Notes under the pieces: generated by a model
Seen by the model: only the letters and a program-made list of their open reading frames with translations
Database searches by the model: none
What the model was told of the DNA's origin: nothing
DNA from: JANQPA01 sp964628385
GTDB taxonomy: Bacteria; Bacteroidota; Bacteroidia; Chitinophagales; Saprospiraceae
Length of the DNA stretch: 64,000 nucleotides
NCBI GenBank assembly: GCA_964628385.1
Contig: CAZVOD010000006.1
Location: 1-64,000, forward strand
Direction: 5' to 3'
Translations under genes and position numbers: made by a program
In this document: in pieces, positions 18,986 through 26,844 of the stretch
How positions within the stretch are numbered: the stretch's first letter is position 1
How the letters are laid out: each line of letters opens with the position of its first letter

Positions 18986-19789
18986 ATGAGTCATTCGAAA
19001 ATACAGAGAGCAGCCTACCTTCTACCACAGATGATCTCCATCAAAGGCGGAAGCTTTGAAATAGGGTCTAATGATGGTTATGACAATGAAAAACCGCCTA
19101 CCCTGATCACCCTTCCGGATTTTGAAATGGCCAAATACCCGGTAAGCAACGAGGCGTTCTTGTGCTTTTTGAACGATTACGAAAGTGATACTGTACAAGA
19201 GGGGCCACACCAGGGACAAAGAATAATTAAAGAACACCGATGGAGTATGCAGAAGGGCGACGCTGGCTGGTGGGTTGATGAAAAATACAAGCGCCATCCC
19301 GTAGTCAATGTGACCTGGTGCGGTGCTAATGCTTACGCAGCGTGGCTAAGCCAGGCGAGCGGAAAACAATTTCGCTTACCCAGTGAATCGGAATGGGAAT
19401 ATGCCGCTCGCGGGGGGCAGCAGAGTAAAGGCTTTCAATACGCGGGCAGCCATAATATCAAGGAAGTGGCTTGGTATGATAAGAACAGTGCCGGGCAGCC
19501 AATGCCCGTTGGGTTGAAATTGGGCAACGAACTGGGCTTGCACGACATGAGCGGCAATGTTTTCGAATGGTGTGCGGACCATTGTGCTGATAACTACCAT
19601 GACATACCTAAAGATGGAAAGCCTTATATTAATTCTGAGAACCTCGAAAAAGACTATTTTACTGCCGTGGTTCGTGGCGGGTCCTGGTTCGATGTTGATT
19701 ACCTTTGTCGTGTCTCTTTTCGTGTCAACTGGTTTTCCAATTTCAGGTACTTCCTCATAGGTTTTCGTTTATGCGGGTTCAGCCCGTGA
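18986..19789 (+). CDS. FGE/SUMF1-fold (C-type-lectin-like) protein with DGR-type variable C-terminus
   Basis: 267 residues, no signal peptide, so cytoplasmic. It has the SUMF1 scaffold: MISIKGGSFEIGSNDG, FEMAKYPVSNEAF, VNVTWCGANAYAAWLS, RLPSESEWEYAARGG, LHDMSGNVFEWCAD, then RGGSW near residue 230 and IGFRL at the end. The first catalytic Cys of true FGEs is replaced (Asp at the aligned place), while one Cys remains. It is therefore not expected to make formylglycine. Between RGGSW and IGFRL the residues are a run of Phe, Asp, Val, Tyr, Leu, Ser and Asn whose codons all end in C or T, the signature left by adenine mutagenesis of AAY codons. Such proteins are classic DGR targets and act as ligand-binding sensors. 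Coupled to the Roco gene upstream (3 bases). Confidence 0.85.
   Translation: MSHSKIQRAAYLLPQMISIKGGSFEIGSNDGYDNEKPPTLITLPDFEMAKYPVSNEAFLCFLNDYESDTVQEGPHQGQRIIKEHRWSMQKGDAGWWVDEKYKRHPVVNVTWCGANAYAAWLSQASGKQFRLPSESEWEYAARGGQQSKGFQYAGSHNIKEVAWYDKNSAGQPMPVGLKLGNELGLHDMSGNVFEWCADHCADNYHDIPKDGKPYINSENLEKDYFTAVVRGGSWFDVDYLCRVSFRVNWFSNFRYFLIGFRLCGFSP
19673..19786 (+). other. Candidate DGR variable region (VR)
   Basis: From the RGGSW codons to the stop. Constant codons (CGT GGC GGG TCC TGG, TGT CGT, CGT, AGG, ATA GGT TTT CGT) match the scaffold of FGE-type DGR targets. The intervening positions hold 18 codons, every one NNC or NNT: TTC, GAT, GTT, GAT, TAC, CTT, GTC, TCT, TTT, GTC, AAC, TTT, TCC, AAT, TTC, TAC, TTC, CTC. 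Random replacement of A in AAC/AAT codons of a template repeat gives exactly this set. No template repeat or reverse transcriptase is visible in the window, so mutagenesis would act in trans from elsewhere. Confidence 0.65.
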
Positions 19790-19825
19790 AATAGCTCGCT
19801 ATATTTCACGGGCTAAACCCTTTTT
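19775..19825 (+). terminator. Hairpin immediately after the VR, with T-tract
   Basis: GGGTTCAGCCCGTGAAAT pairs with ATTTCACGGGCTAAACCC (one mismatch) around a ~10-base loop, followed by TTTTTCTTTTT. The left arm includes the last codons and the stop of the FGE-like gene. It can serve as an intrinsic terminator. In DGRs a hairpin or cruciform just downstream of the VR also promotes retrohoming, so both roles are possible. A second small hairpin, CCCCGCC-GCA-GGCGGGG, lies at 19844-19860. Confidence 0.7.
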
Positions 19826-19979
19826 CTTTTTACCCTTTTAGTTCCCCGCCGCAGGCGGGGTCGTTAGGAAATGGGGGGAGACTCAAAAGCCTTCGTGTGA
19901 TAAAAAAAGATGATCCAATGGATGGGGCGGAAGAATTACAATTGGCTCTTCCCACTTTAAATTCGTACTTTTACAAATC

Positions 19980-20378
19980 ATGAGACAACAGAAATCCATA
20001 TTGCTGCTTTTTATAATGGGAATGACAATTCTCCCTTGGCAGTTGATGTGTATTGCTCACCCATTCGGACACGACCATCACGAACACGAAGGACCAAGTC
20101 CTTGTGAGTTAAGAGCAAAAGCCATAGCAGAAAGTGATGGCCCTATACTGCTTCCTCCAATGGATTGTGAGCATATTTCTGATGCAACGGATGACTACAA
20201 TCAAACCCAAGTTGAAAGAATAGTACCCACTATTCAATTGGTTGCTTTAGCAGCAGTCGTTTTTGGCTTGGTTCGTTTTAAAATAACGGAACAACCGTTT
20301 TTATTACCTCCAGATCCAAAATGCCGCTCGGCAACTCTGCTTTTGGACAGTCCACTTCGCGCACCCCCTTTGGTTTAA
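19980..20378 (+). CDS. Small His-rich exported protein of the efflux island
   Basis: 132 residues. An N-terminal hydrophobic signal segment (ILLLFIMGMTILPWQ) is followed by a metal-binding-looking stretch HPFGHDHHEHEG, a CELRAK and an MDCEH segment with two cysteines, and a C-terminal membrane helix (IQLVALAAVVFGLVRF). I do not recognise a named family, but proteins like this precede RND efflux genes in other Bacteroidota. The His cluster suggests a divalent-cation link. Reads in the same direction as the RND permease, 168 bases upstream; a promoter-like TACTTTTA stands just before its ATG. Confidence 0.65.
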   Translation: MRQQKSILLLFIMGMTILPWQLMCIAHPFGHDHHEHEGPSPCELRAKAIAESDGPILLPPMDCEHISDATDDYNQTQVERIVPTIQLVALAAVVFGLVRFKITEQPFLLPPDPKCRSATLLLDSPLRAPPLV

Positions 20379-20451
20379 GTTTTAATTGGCATTGAGTCTC
20401 GATAACTCGGGAGCACAGGCATTACTATGTCTGATTTTGCTATGTAAAAGT

Positions 20452-20524
20452 AAACCATTAAGAAGTTAAGGTACATTAAGAGACTTAATGAAACCTCTTA
20501 ATGCGCTTAATGCCTTAATGGTTT
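20452..20524. repeat. Palindromic repeat of the efflux operon, copy 1
   Basis: Starts AAACCATTAAGAAGTTAAG and ends CTTAATGCCTTAATGGTTT. The ends are inverted copies (AAACCATTAAG/CTTAATGGTTT), and inner ATTAAG/CTTAAT blocks repeat the pairing. It lies 22 bases before the RND permease start. Three more copies sit at 23671, 24897 and 25409. Confidence 0.9.
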
Positions 20525-20546
20525 AAAAATAATCAAAGGACAAATT

Positions 20547-23500
20547 ATGATAAAAATATCTTTTAAGAATCCGTATTTGGTGCTTGTATTTGCCATTATT
20601 GTGGCAGTATTAGCGGGAGTTCTTATCCCAAGGATGCCTGTGGACATCCTTCCTCAATTCAAAAAATCCGCTATGCAGATTATTACCCTTTATCCGGGTA
20701 TGCCTGCCGAAGTTGTAGAAAAAGACATCACCAGCCGTATGGAACGGTGGACGGGACAATCGCCCGGAATTGAAAAACAACTTTCAAAAAGTATAATGGG
20801 TGTAAGTGTCGTTACCAATTTTTACGGTGAAGACATTGACCCGGCAGAAGCAATGGCAAATTCCTCCTCCTATGCAGTGAGCGATATGTATTATCAGCCA
20901 CCGGGAACTATGCCTCCAATGATTCAGCCATTTGACCCGACTGCTTCCAAACCTTTAATGTTGCTAACAGTGAGCAGCGACACCAGAAGCGGTAAAGACT
21001 TGTATGATGTAGCCTATTTGAATCTCCGCCAAATGTTGAGCGGTGTGGAAGGTATTGTTGCTCCTGCTGCTTATGGTGGTTCGTTGAGAATGGTGTATGT
21101 CTATGTTGACCCTGAAAAAATGGAAGCGTTGGGCATTTCCCAAACGCAGGTGATGGAAGCCATTCAGAAAAATACCACAATGATTCCATCAGGGGTTGCC
21201 AACATTGGAAATATCAATTATGGTGTTGATGCCAAAGGATTGATAATTGATGTGAAGGACTTTGACGACATTGTGATTACCTACAAAAATGGTAATCCCA
21301 TTTATATCAAGGACATTGGACAAACTAAAGATGCCAGTGCCATACAAACGAACATTGCGAGAGTTGACGGAAAAGAGCAGGTTTATCTACCCATTTTCAA
21401 AAGACCGGGAGCCAACACAATTGCTTCGGTAGAAGCAGTTAAAAAAGCATTGCCGGGCTTGAAAGAACGAATGCCTGATGATGTCAGATTGAACGTCATA
21501 TTTGACCAGTCATCTTACGTGCGTAATTCAATTTCAGGATTACAAAACGCAGGTTTGGGCGGATTAATTTTGGTGGTCATTGTCCTGATTCTCTTTCTTG
21601 GGAATTTCAGGTCATCGCTAATTGTGGCTATTAGCCTGCCTTTGTCCGTGCTGTTTGCTTTTATTGTCCTTTATATCTCAGGACAAGCCATTAATAGCAT
21701 TACCCTTGGTGGATTGGCATTGGTGTTAGGACTTTTGGTAGATAATTCCATTGTAGTGTTGGAAAATATTGACCGCCACTTAAAAATGGGTAAAGATTCT
21801 TTCGCTGCTGCTAAAGATGCTGCTTTGGAAGTTGCCAATCCTGTTTTGGCTTCCACTTTGGTAATAATCGTAGTGTTCTTCCCTGTTTTTTTTCTAACAG
21901 GAATTACCAAATTTCTCTTTACCCCATTGGCGATTACAGTAGCAGGTGCAATGATTGGTTCATACATTTTTGCCTTGACGTTGATTCCGATAATGGCAGC
22001 ATTTTTCTTCAGAAAATACTTACCCAATTCTGATAAGAAACCAAAGAAAAATGCACTCGGAATCTTCCAACGATTCATTGACCGATTGGGTGTTAAATAC
22101 CAAAATAGTCTTTCGAACACTTTAAAATATCGTTGGCCTGTTTTGGGAATTACTGTTTTGCTTTTCGTTGCTTCCTTGTTTTTATTGAAAAATACAGGTT
22201 ATGAATTATTTCCACAGTCGGATGTGGGGCAAATGGAAATCACGGTTCGAATGGAATCGGGTACTCGCCTCGAAGATGCCAACGAAACCATTGCAGAAAT
22301 GGAACAGGTCATACGAGAAGAAACAGGAGATGATTTAGAACAACTTGTTGCGAACATTGGTGTTTTCTACGATTTACCAGCAGCTTATACACCTAATTCA
22401 GGAACGCAGGATGCTTTTATTGGAGTCCAATTAAAGGAATCGCACGAAACAAGCACCTTTGAGTATGCTTCCAGACTAAGAAAAAAAATGCACGATAAAT
22501 TCCCGGGTGTTGAATTGAGTTTCAATACAGGTGGAATGATTACCGCAGCATTGAATGAAGGGAAACCCGCCCCTATTGATGTTCAGGTAAAAGGAAATGA
22601 TTTGAAAGTACTGCGTGAAATTTCGGAAAAAATCCGTGATACCATTTCCACACTTTCGGCAACAAGGGATGTTCGGGTTTTGCAACGCATTGACCAACCT
22701 GCTAAAAATATCAACATTGACAGGGTTAAGGCAGCCGAGTTAGGTGTAGAACCTGTGGAAGCCATTAAAAATATGGTTTCGGCACTCAATTCTTCAGTGA
22801 CTTATGAAAAGGCGTTTTGGATTGATGAACGCAACGGGAATCACTATTTCGTTGGAGTTACTTATCCTGAAAGCGAAATTGACAATCGTTTTGTATTGGA
22901 AAATGTGGGCGTGAACAGTTCGCTTTCTGACAGGACTGTTCCTTTCCGGAATTTTTCTAATATAACAGACGGAACAAATCCTGTGGAAATCAATCACCAC
23001 AATCTGACGCGTGCATTTAACGTGTATGCCAATGTGGAAGGCAAAGACATTGGGCGAGTTTCGGATGAAATCCAGAACATTATTGACGGGATGGAAATTC
23101 CACCAGGTTATGAAGTCAATTTTGAAGGGGAAGTCGCCATCATTAAAGAATCTTTTGGCGGACTTGGTTTAGGATTGGCTTTGGCAGCCATTTTGTCCTT
23201 TTTGATAATCACGCCTTTATTCCGCTCATTTAGAAAACCGCTAATTATCATTTTAGCATTTCCATTCGGACTGATTGGTGTTGGCTTGTTGATGTGGATT
23301 ACAGGTACATATCTCAGCATCCAATCCATAATGGGCATCATTATGATGGTCGGGATTTCGGTTTCTTACGGAAATATTTTGGTAGATAGAATTAATGCTT
23401 TGATGAACCAAGGCAAACAAAAACAAGCTGCTATTATTGAAGGTTCGTCAGACCGTTTTCGACCTGTGCTTATGACAGCATCCACTACTATTTTAGGATT

Positions 23501-23648
23501 GTTACCTACCGCTTTGGCGACTAGCCCAGGCTCACAAGCCAATGTACCACTAGCCATTGCCGTAATTGGTGGAACATTTATGGCAACCCTCATCACCCTT
23601 TACATCATCCCGATATTTTATTCACTAATCGCAAAAACAGAAAAATAA
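20547..23648 (+). CDS. RND efflux transporter permease subunit (HAE1/AcrB-like)
   Basis: 1033 residues, the usual size of an RND pump. The N-terminal helix (NPYLVLVFAIIVAVLAGVLIPRMPVDILPQF) is followed by a porter domain, a block of helices with the conserved GLLVDNSIVVLENI near residue 400, a second porter domain, and closing helices (MMVGISVSYGNILVDR). It works as an inner-membrane proton-driven pump with the adaptor and the TolC-like channel encoded next. Substrate unknown; the His-rich and GDCCVxC proteins at the edges hint at metals. Its gene is visibly more AT-rich than the genes before 19.8 kb, suggesting transfer. The adaptor gene follows directly. Confidence 0.94.
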   Translation: MIKISFKNPYLVLVFAIIVAVLAGVLIPRMPVDILPQFKKSAMQIITLYPGMPAEVVEKDITSRMERWTGQSPGIEKQLSKSIMGVSVVTNFYGEDIDPAEAMANSSSYAVSDMYYQPPGTMPPMIQPFDPTASKPLMLLTVSSDTRSGKDLYDVAYLNLRQMLSGVEGIVAPAAYGGSLRMVYVYVDPEKMEALGISQTQVMEAIQKNTTMIPSGVANIGNINYGVDAKGLIIDVKDFDDIVITYKNGNPIYIKDIGQTKDASAIQTNIARVDGKEQVYLPIFKRPGANTIASVEAVKKALPGLKERMPDDVRLNVIFDQSSYVRNSISGLQNAGLGGLILVVIVLILFLGNFRSSLIVAISLPLSVLFAFIVLYISGQAINSITLGGLALVLGLLVDNSIVVLENIDRHLKMGKDSFAAAKDAALEVANPVLASTLVIIVVFFPVFFLTGITKFLFTPLAITVAGAMIGSYIFALTLIPIMAAFFFRKYLPNSDKKPKKNALGIFQRFIDRLGVKYQNSLSNTLKYRWPVLGITVLLFVASLFLLKNTGYELFPQSDVGQMEITVRMESGTRLEDANETIAEMEQVIREETGDDLEQLVANIGVFYDLPAAYTPNSGTQDAFIGVQLKESHETSTFEYASRLRKKMHDKFPGVELSFNTGGMITAALNEGKPAPIDVQVKGNDLKVLREISEKIRDTISTLSATRDVRVLQRIDQPAKNINIDRVKAAELGVEPVEAIKNMVSALNSSVTYEKAFWIDERNGNHYFVGVTYPESEIDNRFVLENVGVNSSLSDRTVPFRNFSNITDGTNPVEINHHNLTRAFNVYANVEGKDIGRVSDEIQNIIDGMEIPPGYEVNFEGEVAIIKESFGGLGLGLALAAILSFLIITPLFRSFRKPLIIILAFPFGLIGVGLLMWITGTYLSIQSIMGIIMMVGISVSYGNILVDRINALMNQGKQKQAAIIEGSSDRFRPVLMTASTTILGLLPTALATSPGSQANVPLAIAVIGGTFMATLITLYIIPIFYSLIAKTEK

Positions 23649-23670
23649 TCATGGAATTTTTAAAAAATAT

Positions 23671-23737
23671 AACCATTAAGAAGTTAAGAGAATTAAGACT
23701 TAATGAAATCCTTAATGCACTTAATGCCTTAATGGTT
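23671..23737. repeat. Palindromic repeat of the efflux operon, copy 2 (overlaps adaptor start)
   Basis: AACCATTAAGAAGTTAAG to CTTAATGCCTTAATGGTT, the same family as copies 1, 3 and 4. The last bases AATGGTT contain the ATG (23732) of the adaptor. If translation started at the upstream ATG (23651), the repeat would encode an artificial Lys/Leu/Asn-rich leader. Confidence 0.9.
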
Positions 23738-24898
23738 CAAAGAAACTCAATAGTGGCTTCCTTTGTATTTGTTGCATTTCTACTATCAGGCTGTAATCAA
23801 GAAGAAAAATCAACAAAACAGAATGAAAGTACGGCTGTCAAGATGCAAAAAGTAGAAGTTGTAAATCCTCAAAATCGGTCGTTTACAGCCGAAGTTTTGA
23901 TAACGGGAACAACAGGCCCCAATCAAATCGTAACACTTTACGCAATGGAAAGCGGAATGCTAATGCAGATGCGAAAAGACATTGGCGACAAAGTAAGGCA
24001 AGGCGAGAACATTGCCGTGTTGGAAAATCCTGAAATCGAGTATTTGATTGACGAAGCTAATGCAATGCTTTTAAGTGCAGAAGCAGAGTTGATTTCTGCT
24101 CAAGCAAAGGCATCGGCAGCTCAAAGCAAGTATGATAGGCTAAATAATATTTTTAGTAAAACACCAGCTTTGACAACAAAGGCGGATTTGGAGAACGCAG
24201 AAGCGGATATGAAATCCTCAAAAGCTTTTCTTCAAGAAGTTCAGGCACGTATCAACCTAGCTCGACAAAAAATAAGTAATATAAAAAAGCGAAAAGCATT
24301 TTTGACCGTTAAAGCTCCGTTTTCAGGAGTTATCACCAAACGTTTTGTAGATAAAGGTGCTATGATTCAAAGCGGATTAAATCAGAGTAATCCGCAAGCA
24401 TTGTTTGAGTTGCAGGAAAACAACCCCATTCGATTAACTATTCCCGTTCCTGAATCGGATGCGGCGGGCATTCAAAAAGGAATGGATGTGGAAGTAACCT
24501 TACCCGAAATATCAGGTAAGTCCTTTACAGCAGAAGTCAGTCGTACTTCCAATGCACTTGACCCAATGTCAAAAACAATGCAAGTAGAAATTGATTTGCC
24601 AAACCCAGACGGCAAAATCCTTTCAGGAATGTATGCCAAAGCTTTGCTTCAACTTAACAGCAGGGAAAACATCTTGTCTTTGCCTATGATGACTAAAGTA
24701 AGTCACAAGAACGAAGATTATGTACTTGCTGTGGTGAATGGCGTGGTTAAAAGACTGCCTATTAAAATCGGTTTATCCAATCAAGACTACTTTGAGGTAT
24801 TGAATAATGAAATCACTGCTGAAACACAGGTAATTGTGAAAGGAAAAAGTTTGGTGAAACCCGAGCAGAGCGTAGATGCAATTTTGAAGAAAAAATAA
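23732..24898 (+). CDS. RND efflux periplasmic adaptor lipoprotein
   Basis: The open frame extends up to 23651, but its first 27 residues are encoded by a palindromic repeat, and the next ATG (23732) begins a lipoprotein signal (VAFLLSGC), so I choose that start. About 388 residues: a membrane-fusion protein with a beta-barrel/lipoyl half (GMLMQMRKDIGDKVRQGENIAVLE), an alpha-helical hairpin region (residues ~110-190), and the second lipoyl half FLTVKAPFSGVITKRFVDKGAMI. It links the permease to the outer-membrane channel. The stop codon overlaps the next copy of the repeat. Confidence 0.9.
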   Translation: MVQRNSIVASFVFVAFLLSGCNQEEKSTKQNESTAVKMQKVEVVNPQNRSFTAEVLITGTTGPNQIVTLYAMESGMLMQMRKDIGDKVRQGENIAVLENPEIEYLIDEANAMLLSAEAELISAQAKASAAQSKYDRLNNIFSKTPALTTKADLENAEADMKSSKAFLQEVQARINLARQKISNIKKRKAFLTVKAPFSGVITKRFVDKGAMIQSGLNQSNPQALFELQENNPIRLTIPVPESDAAGIQKGMDVEVTLPEISGKSFTAEVSRTSNALDPMSKTMQVEIDLPNPDGKILSGMYAKALLQLNSRENILSLPMMTKVSHKNEDYVLAVVNGVVKRLPIKIGLSNQDYFEVLNNEITAETQVIVKGKSLVKPEQSVDAILKKK

Positions 24899-24970
24899 AC
24901 CATTAAGAAGTTAAGAAGCATTAAGAATCTCAATTAAAAACCCTTAATGATCTTAATGCCTTAATGGTTT
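24897..24970. repeat. Palindromic repeat of the efflux operon, copy 3
   Basis: AAACCATTAAGAAGTTAAG at the left end and CTTAATGCCTTAATGGTTT at the right. The left end overlaps the adaptor stop TAA (24896-24898), and the right end lies 15 bases before the GxxExxY gene. Confidence 0.9.
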
Positions 24971-24985
24971 AAAAACATAAAAATC

Positions 24986-25390
24986 ATGACAAAAAAAGAA
25001 GTAACACAACTATCGTATCAAATTACAGGATGTGCCATCAAGGTTCACAAGGCCTTAGGGCCAGGATTGTTGGAAAGCGTTTATGAAAAATGCCTGAAAT
25101 ACGAATTAGAAAAAAACGGATTTCAAGTCATTCAACAGTTAATTGTTCCGGTGATTTATGATAATTTAGAAATGGACACCGATCTGAAACTTGACTTAAT
25201 GGTAAATGATACAATTATTGTCGAATTAAAAGCCATAGAACACATCTTACCTGTACACGAAGCTCAGCTTTTGACTTATATGAAATTATTGCAAAAACCT
25301 CAGGGATTACTCATTAACTTTTACACCGACAACATAACTAAATCGATGAAACCAATGGTGAATGAGTTTTTTAGAGAATTGCCTGATTAA
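24986..25390 (+). CDS. GxxExxY protein (PD-(D/E)XK nuclease-like fold)
   Basis: 134 residues with the family motif GPGLLESVYEKCL (G-x-x-E-x-x-Y) near residues 26-38. A PD-(D/E)xK-like arrangement follows: an Asp in LKLDLMVND and the ExK in IVELKAIEH near residue 90, then HEAQLLTYMKL. The function of the family is not established; the fold suggests a nuclease. It interrupts an otherwise standard adaptor-to-TolC order and has a palindromic repeat on each side, which suggests it arrived as a cassette. Complete length for the family. Confidence 0.88.
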   Translation: MTKKEVTQLSYQITGCAIKVHKALGPGLLESVYEKCLKYELEKNGFQVIQQLIVPVIYDNLEMDTDLKLDLMVNDTIIVELKAIEHILPVHEAQLLTYMKLLQKPQGLLINFYTDNITKSMKPMVNEFFRELPD

Positions 25391-25408
25391 AAATAAGAAC
25401 AAAAATTT

Positions 25409-25478
25409 AACCATTAAGAAGTTAAGGAATATTAAGACTCAATGAGTGCCCTTAATAAACTCAATGCCTTAATGGTTT
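25409..25478. repeat. Palindromic repeat of the efflux operon, copy 4
   Basis: AACCATTAAGAAGTTAAGG to CAATGCCTTAATGGTTT, 14 bases before the TolC-like start. Inner part is more diverged than in copies 1-3, while the outer ~18 bases are conserved. Confidence 0.88.
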
Positions 25479-25492
25479 AAAAAATACAAGTC

Positions 25493-26833
25493 ATGAACAA
25501 AATAAACATTTATACAGTCATTACTTGCCTATTGCTAATTGCCAATTGCCAATTAATAAAGGCTCAAGATACTATCCCCGTCAGCCTAGAAACTGTGCTC
25601 AAAATAGGTGGAGCAGATAATTTGACCATAAAGGAATATAAAGAACGACAGGAATTGTCTTTAGCTGAATTAACAAAAGCCAAAGAATGGTGGTTGCCTG
25701 AAATTTATGCAGGAGTGCAAACCCATCAGCTTTGGGGTGCAACAATGAATGCAGACGGTCGTTTTTTCTTGGATGTAAGTCGACAAAACCTTTGGGGTGG
25801 ATTGGGTCTGAATGTCAATTGGGATTTTGCAGATGGCATTTACAATGCAAAATCTGCCAATCTCAGAAATCAGGCAAGCCAATATATGACACAAGCAGAA
25901 CGCAATCAGCAACTGCTTAAAATGATTAATGCCTATTACGAGCTGATGACCGCACAACTCAATTACAGTGCGTATCAAAATTTGGTTAGTCAGTCAGACA
26001 GCATTGTACAGCAAATACAATTTCAGGTAGAAGGTGGCTTGTTGTATCAGTCGGAACTGCTTTTGGCGAAGAGTAATAAAAACCATTTACAGGTAGAAAT
26101 GCTCAATGCCAAAAAAGTATACAATAATGCTTCGGCAGAATTAAAAAAGCTACTCAATATTGAACAAAACATCAAATTGGCCAGTACGGATGAATCGTTA
26201 CTTCCTTTGGATTTTACAGTCGTGTTGGAAGCAGTGGAAGACTCCACTTATCTTAACCGTCCGGAGATAAAAGCCAATGAACTACAATTTCAGGCATTGG
26301 AAATGGAACGAAAGAAGTACACCACAGGCTTATTGATTCCTGAATTGAATATCGGAACTTACGGTTCTTATTTCGGACGAATAAACGGAAATGTTTCACC
26401 AATGTTCCCTGACCAATACCCCGAAACGCAGCAACTTTATCCGACAAGTGCATTGAATGTTTCATTAATGTGGAAAATTCCATTGGGAGCTTTGACCTAT
26501 CAGGGAGATAAAAAATCCTTCGATAGCAAAATGCGATTGAATGAAATTGAAGCAGAACAGTTCAAAGTTCAAATCAATGAAGAAATTGCCAATGCCAGGT
26601 CTGATTTACAACTTGGCAAAGAACAAATTGAAATCGCCAAAGAAGCATTGGACTTTACCACTGAAGCTTTGAATCAAAGCATTGAAAGGCAAAAGTTAGG
26701 AACAGCGAAACCCTTTGAAGTTTTTCAAGCACAACAGTTTTTCCTACAAGCCCAATTGGATTATTTGAAAGCTGTGAGTGCATACAATAAAGCCCAATAT
26801 GGGCTGAAAGTGGCGAAAGGTGAAAATTTGTAA
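25493..26833 (+). CDS. TolC family outer-membrane efflux protein
   Basis: 446 residues with a signal peptide (VITCLLLIANCQLIKAQ) and the two-fold alpha-helical barrel pattern of OEP/TolC proteins: long Gln/Glu/Lys-rich helices (residues ~115-230 and ~345-440) and the final FEVFQAQQFFLQAQLDYLKAVSAYNKAQ. It is the outer-membrane channel for the RND pump encoded upstream. It lies 12 bases before the GDCCVxC gene, so it is likely co-transcribed with it. Confidence 0.9.
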   Translation: MNKINIYTVITCLLLIANCQLIKAQDTIPVSLETVLKIGGADNLTIKEYKERQELSLAELTKAKEWWLPEIYAGVQTHQLWGATMNADGRFFLDVSRQNLWGGLGLNVNWDFADGIYNAKSANLRNQASQYMTQAERNQQLLKMINAYYELMTAQLNYSAYQNLVSQSDSIVQQIQFQVEGGLLYQSELLLAKSNKNHLQVEMLNAKKVYNNASAELKKLLNIEQNIKLASTDESLLPLDFTVVLEAVEDSTYLNRPEIKANELQFQALEMERKKYTTGLLIPELNIGTYGSYFGRINGNVSPMFPDQYPETQQLYPTSALNVSLMWKIPLGALTYQGDKKSFDSKMRLNEIEAEQFKVQINEEIANARSDLQLGKEQIEIAKEALDFTTEALNQSIERQKLGTAKPFEVFQAQQFFLQAQLDYLKAVSAYNKAQYGLKVAKGENL

Positions 26834-26844
26834 AACCGAATGAT

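Noticed and set aside
20452..25478. The four palindromic repeats as a CRISPR array
   Set aside because: They are hundreds to thousands of bases apart, separated by intact genes, and have palindromic rather than direct-repeat structure with short spacers.
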